Shown here piece after piece: positions 26,646 through 37,121 of a DNA stretch of 64,000 bases. Numbering within the stretch: position 1 is the stretch's first letter; the number at the start of each line of letters is the position of its first letter. A program made the translations under genes and the position numbers. The stretch is from Osmia lignaria lignaria (Eukaryota > Arthropoda > Insecta > Hymenoptera > Megachilidae), in assembly GCF_051020975.1 (NCBI RefSeq), contig NC_135043.1:5952001-6016000 (forward strand), in the 5' to 3' direction. The notes under the pieces were generated by a model. The model was given only the letters and a program-made list of their open reading frames with translations, ran no database searches and was not told the origin of the DNA.

Positions 26646-26695
26646 TTAATTTTCAGACAGCCGACTATGAAGAGAACCCCAATTTTAATTTAAGC
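26646..26695 (-). mobile_element. TTAA-type short repeat, copy 4 (minus, decayed)
   Basis: On the minus strand the sequence reads TTAAAATTGGGG then TTCTCTTCATAGTCGGC, a core with several changes. TTAA lies near the core-side edge. It is placed in the family because the AAAATTGGGG word and the core order are kept. Confidence 0.5.
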
Positions 26696-26699
26696 TCGA

Positions 26700-28460
26700 A
26701 GGTATTCGAAGTATTTATAATTTACATTTTTGTAGAAACAAGAAATCTTACAGTATCTTCTTGATCAATTAAGTTTCCAGTAATTCAGGGATCGAATATC
26801 CGATAATCAAGGATTTTAATCAACCTGACCCATCCGTAATACGAAATTGTTCGTAATGCAGGATAGCAACGAGTTCATGTAATCAACGTAGCACAGATCT
26901 CCCAATGAAATTAAACCCTGCTTTACGATTATGAACGTAGTCGAACGTAATTTCTGCTACGTTACACGTAACGTTGGTGCACATATATAATTTCAACATC
27001 GTCGAACCTATCACGTTCAGTCGAAGAACGAAATAAATCGTGTAATTATATTTTGATCCGACGAAAAAGTCGTTGAATAATTATCCATCATTTACCGTGA
27101 CCCGCGTATCTGTTGTTAACGTAATTAACGTTAGGAAATTCTGGGAATTTTATCGATGAAATTGTTCTTCCGATCGAACATTCTCCGGTACCGGGGGATA
27201 TCGAACGATTCTCAATTATAAATCGTGCTTGAAACTTTGAAAGCAACGATAAAGCCAATTTCAACGTTTCTGTTCTTCCGGTTTATCCACGGATCATCCA
27301 TGGCAAGATTAACGATTCCCCGGACGTTATCGTGTATTTTCAAACGGGCGAAATCGATGCAGCCTCTTCGATGGCCACTTTGTTGCTCGTGCAATGCAAT
27401 CTTGCCGGGACGTTTCACGAGAAAGCATATAATATAAACTGATCGACGGAAGGGATATTAGAGGGAAGGCAACAAAGGGGTGAAGACGATAGAGAGAATA
27501 TTGAACGAGGAATGGTTAAAGGGTGCTTTAGAATGTTAAACCCAACATAAGGAAGAATTTTTTCTGTTACCAGTGATGATCATGAGAAAGCGATATATTT
27601 ATTTTTTTAAATATTTTGAATATTTTTATTTGAATACGACACGCTATAATTATAAATCAAAATATTTTATTTTGGATAGTTATTTATTGTTGTTTGAATA
27701 AAAATACATAGATTGAAATAGATAAACCATAGAGCATGTCTGGAGGAGTGTAGTCTCTTTGACAGTGTCTCCAGCCATCAGGGACCTAACAGCGTTATCG
27801 TAACTCAATATCCCGGAAACATGGCTGGTTCCGTGTGGCGACGTTCGACAGGAAACTGGTACTGGAACAAAAGCGATCTCCCGCGGCAAATAAATAATAA
27901 ATCGGCGCTCAAAGGGTCGGCAAGTGGAATCGTAGAGAGCGTAAAAGTGATCCAATAAGCAGACTGAGTTATAGTAGACGCGAGGCACACACCTGGTGCG
28001 AACGTTTCCCGACACGAGATCCGACGTGACGTACGATCAGAAAGCGATTTAATAAATTTCACACGTTGTCCGATGACAACGTGTCACCTGCACCCATTGC
28101 AGCTCGATCGATCGCGCGTGGGATACGGGCAAGATCGAGACTGATCGACCTTTCAAGTTTCTCGTTAATCGTTTCGATCGACTGCCACCCCACTACCCTC
28201 CCGGATGTAGCCGAACGAGAGGTCGATTGTCATCCCCCGATCGAGAGAACTTCACGGGTTGATCGTGAAAAAGAGTGCTGTCGTTTCGATATTCATTTCC
28301 CTGTCCATGCCCCTTTCTTTTGATCCTTCCGATACTGACAGTAACTCCATTCATGATGGCGAAGCAATTTTTAATAGAGTAGTATTATCTTTTAACCTGA
28401 AGCTAAACGTATGATTCTAAAGAAGGTTTTTAGAAAATAAAAATAATATGAAATGTATTA
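26700..28460. other. Non-coding DNA, no gene seen
   Basis: A near-palindromic TTAACGTAATTAACGTTA lies at about 27,117-27,134. The 27.75-28.3 kb part is CpG-rich with GATCGATCGCG words and open frames on both strands. No exon was recognised. Confidence 0.5.
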
Positions 28461-28500
28461 AACTGAAATTCGATTTCTCTCCATGGTTCGTCATCTGAGA
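28461..28500 (+). mobile_element. TTAA-type short repeat, copy 5 (decayed flanks)
   Basis: The core reads TTTCTCTCCATGGTTCGTC, preceded by TGAAATTCGA in place of AAAATTGGGG. The right edge lacks TTAA. Confidence 0.6.
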
Positions 28501-31500
28501 TTCACGGGAATCCCAATCCCTCTCGAAACAAAATTCGTCCCCGTAATTCCTGGACCAACGCGAAAATCAAATTGTACGGGCTTCTTCGTCGAAAGCTTTA
28601 TCGACTCGTGGTGTCCAGCGTCCGTGTAACAAATTAAACGGCAAACGAATAGCGCGGGGATGATTTACAAAATGCATTTCCGAGGGTGGTCGGTCTCTCC
28701 CCGTCGAAAATTCGCGTATCGGCTCCGTGTTGAATTTATAGCGCGGTATTTTCTAAACCAAGCTGTTGCATTATAGCACAATTTAGCTGGGTATAATTCA
28801 TCGATGATGACCGAAGGGATTCAAATAGAGCAATGTTTCGTAAAATCAAATTATTCTTTTTTAATATAAGTTTCATTCGAATATCTTCGATAGATGCAAC
28901 GAATAATTACAAGTCAAGAGAATAAAGAAACGATTTTATTAAAATAACTAAAATAGCTCTCATCTAGTTTCGTGTAGCACAACTGTTTTATAGTCTATCT
29001 CGAATCAATGGCCGCTAAAGGCCGTCGAAGAGTAAACCTCCGACGACTTTATTCGAAACTTTATTATCTCTCGTCTTTCTACATTCCGTTATCCTCATCC
29101 TCCCGGGTGTTTCTTTCAAAGGCGGAAAACACGAGCCTCCCTGTTTCGAATAAATATCTGAAAAACAGTCGAACCGCGAAGACAATCAAAAAAAGACTCG
29201 TGCCCTAGGAAAAGGTAATATCGTTCAATCCCTTTTCGTCAAACATTCCCCGAACCGACCAAAAGGGTTGCATCTACAAGACCTATTCCTTTTTTTTTCT
29301 ATCAAAGCAAAGTTTCGATTGGATTTCGTTACCAACACTGTCACCCGTTTCACGAACAAGCCGCGAGCTGATTTCGTGAAGAGAGACAAGCACAAAGAAA
29401 TGGAAGAGAAAGAATTCGTGGTTCCAGGGATAGAAAGAGGATTTTTTACGACGAAAAGCTGGCCCTGTTTAAACTATAGCCCGCATGACTTCGTTAGTCT
29501 CATTATCAACAGGATACCCGGCACCCTTTTTCCGTTTCTCCTTTTTCTCGACACGTATATTCAGCTTCGTTACCGCGACTTGATGTTGCACGTCGTTAAT
29601 TTTCCTTTATTTACTTGTCACCTTTACTCTTTGACAATTGCCACCACGTATTCACAATTTTCAACATTTCTTTCATTTCTTTCTATTTAACACGTTAATA
29701 AATTAATTTCAATTCTGAAACACTTTATATTAGGCGTGCAAATTAATTCTGTGCCTTTCCATCGATTAGTTAAAGATTTGATTTTTAAAATAATTTATTA
29801 GCAATTTTTACATCTAATATTAATATTCGTTTGAATGTAAAAATGATTCTATTAAATTCTACTAGCCATAGGGGAGGCGAAGAAGTTTCAGAAACATGGC
29901 GTTTAAATATTTTATCTAAAAGTTGAAATTTCTTCGAACACGAAGTTCAGGGCAATTCGTTGAAGATTGCACGAACCTCGAAAAAGTTTCCCCCAGCAAT
30001 CATAGCACCTACGTTGACATAATTGTCTTCCTGAGAGATTTTCTCGGAGAAATTGCTAAGTCGGAGCATACAGGGAAGTTAATAGTGATTCTTCGTACAG
30101 TTTCCGGAATTTCGGATGTTCCCCCCTCTACTCTCGTGTCTTGCTTAATTACTGAAACTTACTGTCGGCAAGTTTGTGATCACCGGTTGTCAACGAAAGA
30201 AATTGAAATTAATTTTCCAACTCGCAGAAAGCAAAATAACGACAACCCGTGTCGCGAGCGATCACGGAAAGAACGTTTAACAATAAGTTTGTTAATAACA
30301 GAAATGGAATGCAATAACGTAAAAGTTGAATGGAAAAAGAAAAGGAAAAGAAAAAAGTTAACTGTTACGGGAGATAGGAGGATAATAAGGAAGCTAACGA
30401 ACTTAGCCGGAGCGTCGTTAAGACGACGTTCCGCTATTAAAATCCCATCACTGACGCTAAGGATATTTTTAAGAAAAGCGATGGTCCTCTTTCCATTCTT
30501 TTTTGCTCTCCTCTCGGAACGTCGCAGGGCAAGCTGGTGAAATTTTCAACGCATACCGCGACGATTCTTCGTGTTCGTTCTCGCCTCTTTTTTAATTGAT
30601 GAGGTTGCGCGAATAATGATTACACGGTAGCCCGGAGGATACGCTCAAAGTAGATAATAATAGGGAGTGAAATTTCAAGGTACTTGTATCAGGGAAAATA
30701 ATTACGCTAACTTTATCGCTTGTTAGAGTATCCCTTATTTCACTGCATCTTTGAAACACAATACCGACAGCAATTTTTATTATCGAAATTTGGAATTTTT
30801 TCAATTAACGAATAGGTCGATGATTTTGAAAGTAAATACCGAAATTTTATTTGAAATTAATAAACGCATCTTTTCTTTGTTCGACAAATAATTATTTATG
30901 AATGGGGGAACACCGAAGGCAGGGACAACAGATCAAAAGCAAAGGGAGGTAGTTGAAAAACAATCAGAAAAGCAAGGTAACCGAGGCGAGTCGTTTAAAA
31001 GAGAAAGAAAACACAAAGGAAGTTTTTAAAAGAGCAGGCAAATACAGAGGAGATCGTTCAGAAAGGTGCACGGATCTCCGTTGAAAACATTCGACAAAAA
31101 GGAGAGGCGAGCTATGGAGTCGGAAAGATGGAAAAACTATAGGTAAAGGCGGGATAGGGAATAAGGGTGGAGCATGTGCGGGTGGATAAGAAAGAGGTGG
31201 AGAGGAAAATAAATTGCGTCCAGCATCTGGTGATAACTGGAAAAGTTATCGCACGTGCCGCCTCCGCTTCGTTCGGAGCCACGTACTCGCCGAATTCTTC
31301 AGTTCCACCAACTTTTCTGCTGTCCGTCCGGTTGACACTGGTCATAGGGGTGCCGAGGGTGGCTCGAGTACCAGACAAATCTTCCTCTTTGCACGGTGAA
31401 AAAGTATGGGTACAGGAGAGTCGTCCGTTCGTGATTTCAGCCGGAGTAAGATTCACTTTGGAAGACTGTTTTGGAGAAGAACTTGTACCGGATGATCCAT

Positions 31501-31632
31501 GAGATTTGGGTAGATCTTTGTGGGGATTGTTGGTACAAGAAGTTATATAAAAGAAATCCTTAAAATTATTTTACATTTTAAGGGGATCAAATTACTTTTT
31601 TTTAAATTTATTTTGAAGAAGATAACAATCTG
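28501..31632. other. Non-coding DNA, purine-rich in part
   Basis: The part from about 30.2 to 31.15 kb is strongly A/G-rich on the + strand. A 205-codon open frame at 29,923-30,540 begins with TTG; its first in-frame ATG lies near 30,304, leaving only about 79 codons of low-complexity K/R-rich peptide. No known domain is visible, so it is not called as a gene. Confidence 0.5.
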
Positions 31633-31712
31633 TTAACACTTTAATTTATACAAGAATATTAACCTAAGGTTAAAATTGGGACTCTCTCCATGGTTCGTTA
31701 TCCGAGGGTTAA
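31633..31712 (+). mobile_element. TTAA-type short repeat, copy 6 (TTAA at both edges)
   Basis: TTAA at 31633-31636 and at 31709-31712 bound an 80-bp element. It reads TTAACACTTTAAT at the left, AAGAATATTAA in the middle, and AAAATTGGGA plus the core CTCTCTCCATGGTTCGTT and CCGAGGGTTAA at the right. It looks like an internally shortened member of the 105-bp family. Confidence 0.7.
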
Positions 31713-32720
31713 AGCAAAAGATTTATTCTTTTGCAAGGAATTACTATTGTTCTTTTTTGAAAGGAATTTAGAGATACATTATTTTCAAGTCCATGCTTGC
31801 TTTAAAATATTCAGCATTGTTCCTGAAGTTGTGCTTTAAGAGGAGCTTAATATTCTCTATGAGCGAAACACGGATCGAAGCTCGGTAAAGAGGGTTAATC
31901 TTTTTCGAGTAGAGTTCGTCGAGTTGGTATAAGACATGGTATATCGTATTATCTTCAAAAATTAAATATAAAACAGAAAGCTGTACTATTAGATGTAGAG
32001 GTAGAAAAAATTTTTATCTACGATTCTTTGGTGCTTGATTCGACCAGTTGGAGTTACTCGATCGAACCTGTGATCAAAGTGACGATTTAAATTTCTCCTT
32101 TCTTCTTTTCTCCATCTTCTACTTTTTGTACGTTGAAGAGAAGCGGTAAAGTATGGGGGATTGGTGAACTCCCTTTTCTGTTCAGAGAAGACTCTATTCT
32201 CGTGGAAACTTGGTATTTTTTTATATCTCTAGATTGCAGAAAGTTGTCGGTATCGAGAGAAATGATTTATGAATTTGGTCCTTTTCTTTCGACGAGAATG
32301 TTTCCTCTTTTTTGGACGGGAAGGAGGGCATTAAGCGTAGGCGAGTACAGCTGCGAAGATGAATGAAAGTTTAGGGGAAGTTCGAAGTGTTGAGGGTAAT
32401 GGATAAGCGACGGATTAATGAATCGACTGCTTGGAAGCTTCATTATATGGCAGCTTGGAGAAAATTGAATCATATTTTGACGTAAAAACGAAGCTCCATC
32501 ATAAAGATTTTCCATAGGCTTCGACGTTCATCTGGAAAAATATTTTCTGAAGCTTACTTTTAATCCTGTGCCATCATCTTTGAGAATCGACATTTCTATC
32601 ATGAGACTGCTTTTTCTCGTCAATATTTTAATAATGATATTAAAAATATTTATTGTAGTATTATAATGGGAAATTTAATTTAAATATGCCATTGATATTT
32701 TACACAGTAATAATTGTTTA
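31713..32720. other. Non-coding DNA upstream of recursive site 2
   Basis: No exon, RNA gene or repeat end was recognised. The last 100 bases become very AT-rich before the splice signal. Confidence 0.5.
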
Positions 32721-32742
32721 ATTTTATTTGTTTCAGGTAAGT
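32715..32742 (+). promoter_or_regulatory. Candidate recursive (ratcheting) splice site 2
   Basis: A T-rich tract (TTTAATTTTATTTGTTTCAG) abuts GTAAGT at 32736/32737. The 14-mer TGTTTCAGGTAAGT is identical to site 1, while sequence outside it differs, so a recent duplication does not explain the match. Chance occurrence of the 12-mer TTTCAGGTAAGT on either strand of 64 kb is about 0.008 under equal base use (hand estimate), yet it occurs twice on the same strand. Confidence 0.7.
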
Positions 32743-32795
32743 TGGAAACTTCACCTGACCATTTTTAATTACCTACCATCATTCTTAATTACCAC
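32737..32795 (+). other. Candidate recursive-splicing exon 2 (59 nt)
   Basis: The next GTAAGT on the + strand is at 32796-32801, so the recursive site could be read at first as a 59-nt exon. The layout repeats that of site 1 (46 nt). Confidence 0.45.
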
Positions 32796-32801
32796 GTAAG
32801 T

Positions 32802-34892
32802 TAATTTTCCATTTTTATAAAAAGACACTTACTTTCACTTCTACCATAAAAATCAAAAATTTCCTTCATATAATATTTAAAACACCACAGGAAGGTTAAA
32901 ATTAGAAACACCATTCTATATTTTTTATTTCACCAAATTTTGATCGATTACTTTCTAACAAGTTTGAACGCGACAACCCCAGTTTCCTCTATTAAACGTC
33001 GTAACCTTTTATTCGCCCCTTATAGAAAAAAGTCACAGGGGCCACAATTCACTGGCGAAAAAAGCCACAAACCCCGTGGTTCGCTGGGTTCGTTTCGTCT
33101 ACCGGCGACTAAATAAATTTGGGGGTTGGCCATTTTAAACGTCGTGAAACGGAGACTCGTATTAGTGAACAAAAGTCCTGAACGTCAAATAAACTTTCCA
33201 AGCGATAGATAAACCAGTGAATCTCATAAATTCAATGATCCTAAAACCATAAAATAATTATTGATATCTGACAGGGAATTGTGCTCCTTTTACGATCAGA
33301 CAGTTCTTTCTTCCCTATGTTGATCAACTGAGATTTTTATCGACATTCTATTTTCTTTTCCATTTCCAAAAAGATTTCATTTAAATTATGAATTTTATTA
33401 TTTTTCAAACGATATGAAAATAAGAATCACCTGAGTATTTTCCAACCCCCATGCATTTTAGGGGACGAAATAACCGTGGAAAAAGAAAAGATTCTACTAT
33501 CCCTCTGACCCACGTATACCGAAGCTTACATCCCTTTCCATTCGTCTCCATTGCAACCGGATATCGGAGTTCGGACTGGACTTCGGACCGCTTCGAAATC
33601 GGAAATATTCATATTGACCCTTGAACTTTATTCCTAAGGGAGCATGGTTCTCGTGGCCCGTGGGGCTCTTGTTCATAAATTCCACGGGATACGACGTAGG
33701 TCGTCGGGCAAACGGTGAAATTCTTTCGAGCAATTGTGTGACAAAGCCGTTCTCTTGTTCTCCGTTATATTGCCTGTATTTTACACACCACATACAGCAC
33801 CGTTCATAAATATCTGAAGAGTTTCCTATTTCTAGGAGAATTGAAGTCTTATCGTAGAAAGTGGGGTTTGGAATAATATTAGAGTTTCGTGTATCAGATA
33901 AAGAATTTCCTTATTTTTATTCAGTTCATATTTTATTTAAAATTAGGAAAAAGCAATTGGAAATATTCACAAGGGTCTTTTGATAGAATTGTGATGAAAA
34001 TAATTTAGTATACTGGTGGGCAGACCATTACGATTAATTTAAATAATAATATTTAAATTTTTGTAAATTTGTAAAGGAGGAAAAAATCAATTTCTCTAAA
34101 ATGTTCCCCCTAATATTTTACAATTCTAAAATTTCATACATTTCCAAAATTTTGTGAGATCTGGTCCACCCCCGAAAAGATCCTAGTTACACCAATGATG
34201 GGGAAACGAAGGTGTTATTTGTGACGTCACTGTAATGATCCCATTATCGATAGTGATCAAGAATCAACGAGGCTTGTAGGTTGCAAACAAGTAGAAATTT
34301 TTCACTAATGACGCAAACGAAAAGGTCCATTGACTCTTTTCACATCGCCTGTCTCTCCATTTCCATTCTTAAGAGACCTCGTAAGAAAGCTCTCAAGATT
34401 ATGGGACACATTTTATTTTTTCAAGGCTCTCAACAGCCTTTTCCCGGACAGGATTTTAGTTTTCGCGGTTTCACTTGGGATAATTCTCGCGTTCCTAGCG
34501 ATTGATGCGCTCGAGCAGCTTTTTCTCTCTTTCTCTCTTAAAAGGTGCACCCTTTTTACCAACTTTCCCCGACCTTCTTTGTTTTCCTTGTCGGCAAAAA
34601 GCCTCTCAGCGGTATGAAACTGACTTTTTCCCCGGATGGGCACGCATTAATTTTCCTACCACCGACGGGATGCCGATCTAGCCGTCGATGGGGCTAACAT
34701 TTTTTCATGTCACAGATGTATGAGGAAATTTGTTACCCTCCCTTTGGTACATGGTCGCCTGTTTTTCTGCTGAGAAATCTAGCAGTGCTTTGTCCCTTTA
34801 GTCAATTCGTAAAATTTCAATTTTTTCACAAACACGACAATTTTCAATTTTCTGAAAAACTTTATTTCATCAATTTCATAAGTATCAATTCA
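32802..34892. other. Non-coding DNA, no gene seen
   Basis: AT-rich sequence with a more mixed patch at 33.5-33.8 kb carrying overlapping frames on both strands, and a TTTCTCTCTTTCTCTCTT pyrimidine run near 34,522. No exon was recognised. Confidence 0.5.
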
Positions 34893-34997
34893 TTAACCCT
34901 TAAAAGTGTAGCCTGAATTAATTGTGACCCAAATACAAAGCATATACATGGATATTAAAATTGAGCTTCTCTCCATGGTCCGCCGTCGAAAGGTTAA
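34893..34997 (+). mobile_element. TTAA-type short repeat, copy 7 (most complete, 105 bp)
   Basis: TTAA at 34893-34896 and 34994-34997 bound the element. The left terminus reads TTAACCCTTAAAAGTGTAGCC. Read inward on the minus strand, the right terminus is TTAACCTTTCGACGGCGGACC. These are imperfect inverted repeats. The interior has ACAAAGCATATACA, GGATATTAAAATTG and the core. A TTAA target duplication with TTAACCC-type termini is characteristic of the piggyBac superfamily. There is no room for a transposase, so it is a non-autonomous MITE. Confidence 0.75.
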
Positions 34998-34999
34998 CG

Positions 35000-36391
35000 A
35001 AATACAATTTGTCCGCATAGAATTTTTAATGTAATTATTCAGGGAGAGCAAATAATCATTGACCTATTTCCCAAATACCGTATACACTACGTCGTAGAAT
35101 TTTACAAGAAGCCAGATTCTTTTCATAAACACCGCGCACGGTGCTTTCCGGTGCTTCTTATCGTGGCCGGACGAGCGCAATATGACGAGCTTTTTTTTTT
35201 TCTTCTCCCAGAGACACCCAGCCTCGGTATCTGATGCTTCGAGGACGTCGTACAGGTTATGAAGCATCGGGTCCCGGGGATCTCTTCTTTTATGTTCCTC
35301 GGCCCGTGATATCGAGTGACATAATTCATGGTAAACAAACGGTTTCCTCGGAGCTTGACACGCGGCGAAAGCTCCATTGTGCGTGTTCCCCTCTCGTACT
35401 GTTCCGGTTCTTTTTCAGCCGGCGCGACGCGGAAAAAAGCTTCTCTCTGTCTTGGAATTGAAAGCTTTCTCCCTTTCTCTGTAAGTAACTAGAAAACACG
35501 GTTTAATTTCGGTCCCCGTGGAACGTTCCGGTCATTAAGCGAGGTGATACCCGACGTACAAGCACTTTTTCCAACCTGTACACGTAGAAAACTCTATTGA
35601 CTTTTTTGCACACCCTCTATTTACCCCTTCCGACTCTCTCTCGCATCCCCGGCTACGTTTCCGATTTCTGTCTACTTACCCCTGTCTGCATTGTTTCTCC
35701 TTCTTCTACTTACATTCCCCTCCGGTTTGCTGTTTTTCTTCCCTCTTGTATTCTGAGGTGATTACTTTCTTTTCACAGACAAGCTTCATACTTTAATAAT
35801 TGAAGAATCGAATCTTGCGCAGGACTGGGTTAGGATTTATGAGGAATTTTTATTATTATCATACTGCAGATTTTTAGGCAATTATAACTTAAGTTTAAAC
35901 ATAAATTTATAACTTAAATTTTTCTTTTAAAGTGTATCTTCTTAGCTATCGTACGAGTTACTATTATCGGTTTTCTTCAACGAGAAAGACCCAGTTCGTT
36001 CAACTGTACTGAGAGTCGAATGACGAGGTAAAAGTTGAAGAGATGATGCGTTCTTGTTGAAATTTTTACGAGCGTCGAGGCGCAAGATTCGCGAAGGACA
36101 AACGTTTTTCGTCAGAAGCACCATTCATCTCGCGCTTTGCTTTCGCTCTCTTCTTTCTCCACGATCTTCATGGCGAGCTGTATCTACCTTGTGAAAAAAG
36201 CTGACCCGGTTACGGACTCTTTCGTCACCTGCCTTTCAAACGGGACCATTTCATACACTTACTACTTTCTGTTAACATGTTTCAGTCGAATGCGAATGGT
36301 ATGGAAATTTTGTCGCCTCGAATGATATTTAACACTTTGCATTCATGATAAATCTCATCAAGGATGTAATTAATTATTTCCACGTTTGTCC
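35000..36391. other. Non-coding DNA, no gene seen
   Basis: A T-run lies near 35,191 and a pyrimidine-rich stretch at 35.58-35.75 kb. Frames at 35.1-35.5 kb overlap on both strands. Nothing else was recognised. Confidence 0.5.
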
Positions 36392-36596
36392 TTTCATTTG
36401 AATTTAATTTCTTAAAGTACTGTAAGCTTAGGGTTTTATATTCTGAGGAACGCTAGTTTGAGTCATTGTGAAAGAAAAATTCATATGAATTTCATTTGAA
36501 TTTAATTTCTCAAAGTACTGTAAGCTTAGAGTTTTATATTCTGAGGAACGCTAGTTTGAGTCATTGTGAAAGAAAAATTCATATGAATTTCATTTA
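36392..36596 (+). repeat. 98-bp tandem duplication, two full units plus a stub
   Basis: Units 36392-36489 and 36490-36587 are 98 bases each and differ at only two positions (T/C at 36412 versus 36510, G/A at 36432 versus 36530). A third unit begins (TTTCATTTAATTT) but breaks off within about 10 bases. The unit contains no TTAA-type or TA-type transposon end. The high identity suggests a recent event or an active minisatellite. Confidence 0.95.
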
Positions 36597-36599
36597 ATT

Positions 36600-37060
36600 T
36601 TCTTTTCCATTCTATTTCATTTTCTTTTCATTCTAAATTCTTCTGCAAATAGAAGTAAGACAAAGGAGGAACAGCATGAAGTTCGATCTATTTTTGATGG
36701 TAGACTGACTGTTCCGGGTAAATTGACAGTTTCGGCCACGGTGGCCGCCAGTTCTGAATAGTTCTCCGCGCAAAACCGCAGAACGAATACCGGCACGGTT
36801 ACGATCGCTGCATCAGTTCCCTAGAAATGTACTTCCGGCACGTCCTTCCGGTTAATCGGACAGTTTCGGAATTCGTTCCAAATAGTTGTCGAAGAGTTTC
36901 GCGGGTCACGACGCCGGCCAACCGAGGATTTTCCAAAATTCGAACAGCCGAAAATCTCAATGTGTAATTCTCGCAAAGTTTATTCGATTACCTGCTAAAT
37001 AATATCCTTAGTTTATAATTTTTTCAAATTTTATTTATACATTTACATTGAGAATTCAAT
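36600..37060. other. Non-coding, CpG-rich patch
   Basis: About 36,715-36,930 is unusually GC-rich for this window, with GACAGTTTCGG occurring twice (about 36,727 and 36,860) and several CCGGCAC or TTCCGG words. It could be a cis-regulatory element; this is inference only. Confidence 0.35.
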
Positions 37061-37121
37061 GAAGTATACAAAGTAGATTTAAAATTGGGGCTCTCTCCCT
37101 GGTCCGCTATCCGAGGGTTAA
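37061..37121 (+). mobile_element. TTAA-type short repeat, copy 8
   Basis: AAAATTGGGG is followed by CTCTCTCCCTGGTCCGCT, CCGAGGGTTAA and TTAA at 37118-37121. The single A-to-C change breaks the central CCATGG palindrome. The left end is approximate. Confidence 0.7.

Noticed and set aside
29923..30540. 205-codon open frame, the longest in the window
   Set aside because: It begins with TTG; the first in-frame ATG leaves about 79 codons. The peptide is K/R-rich, from a purine-rich tract, with no known domain or splice context.
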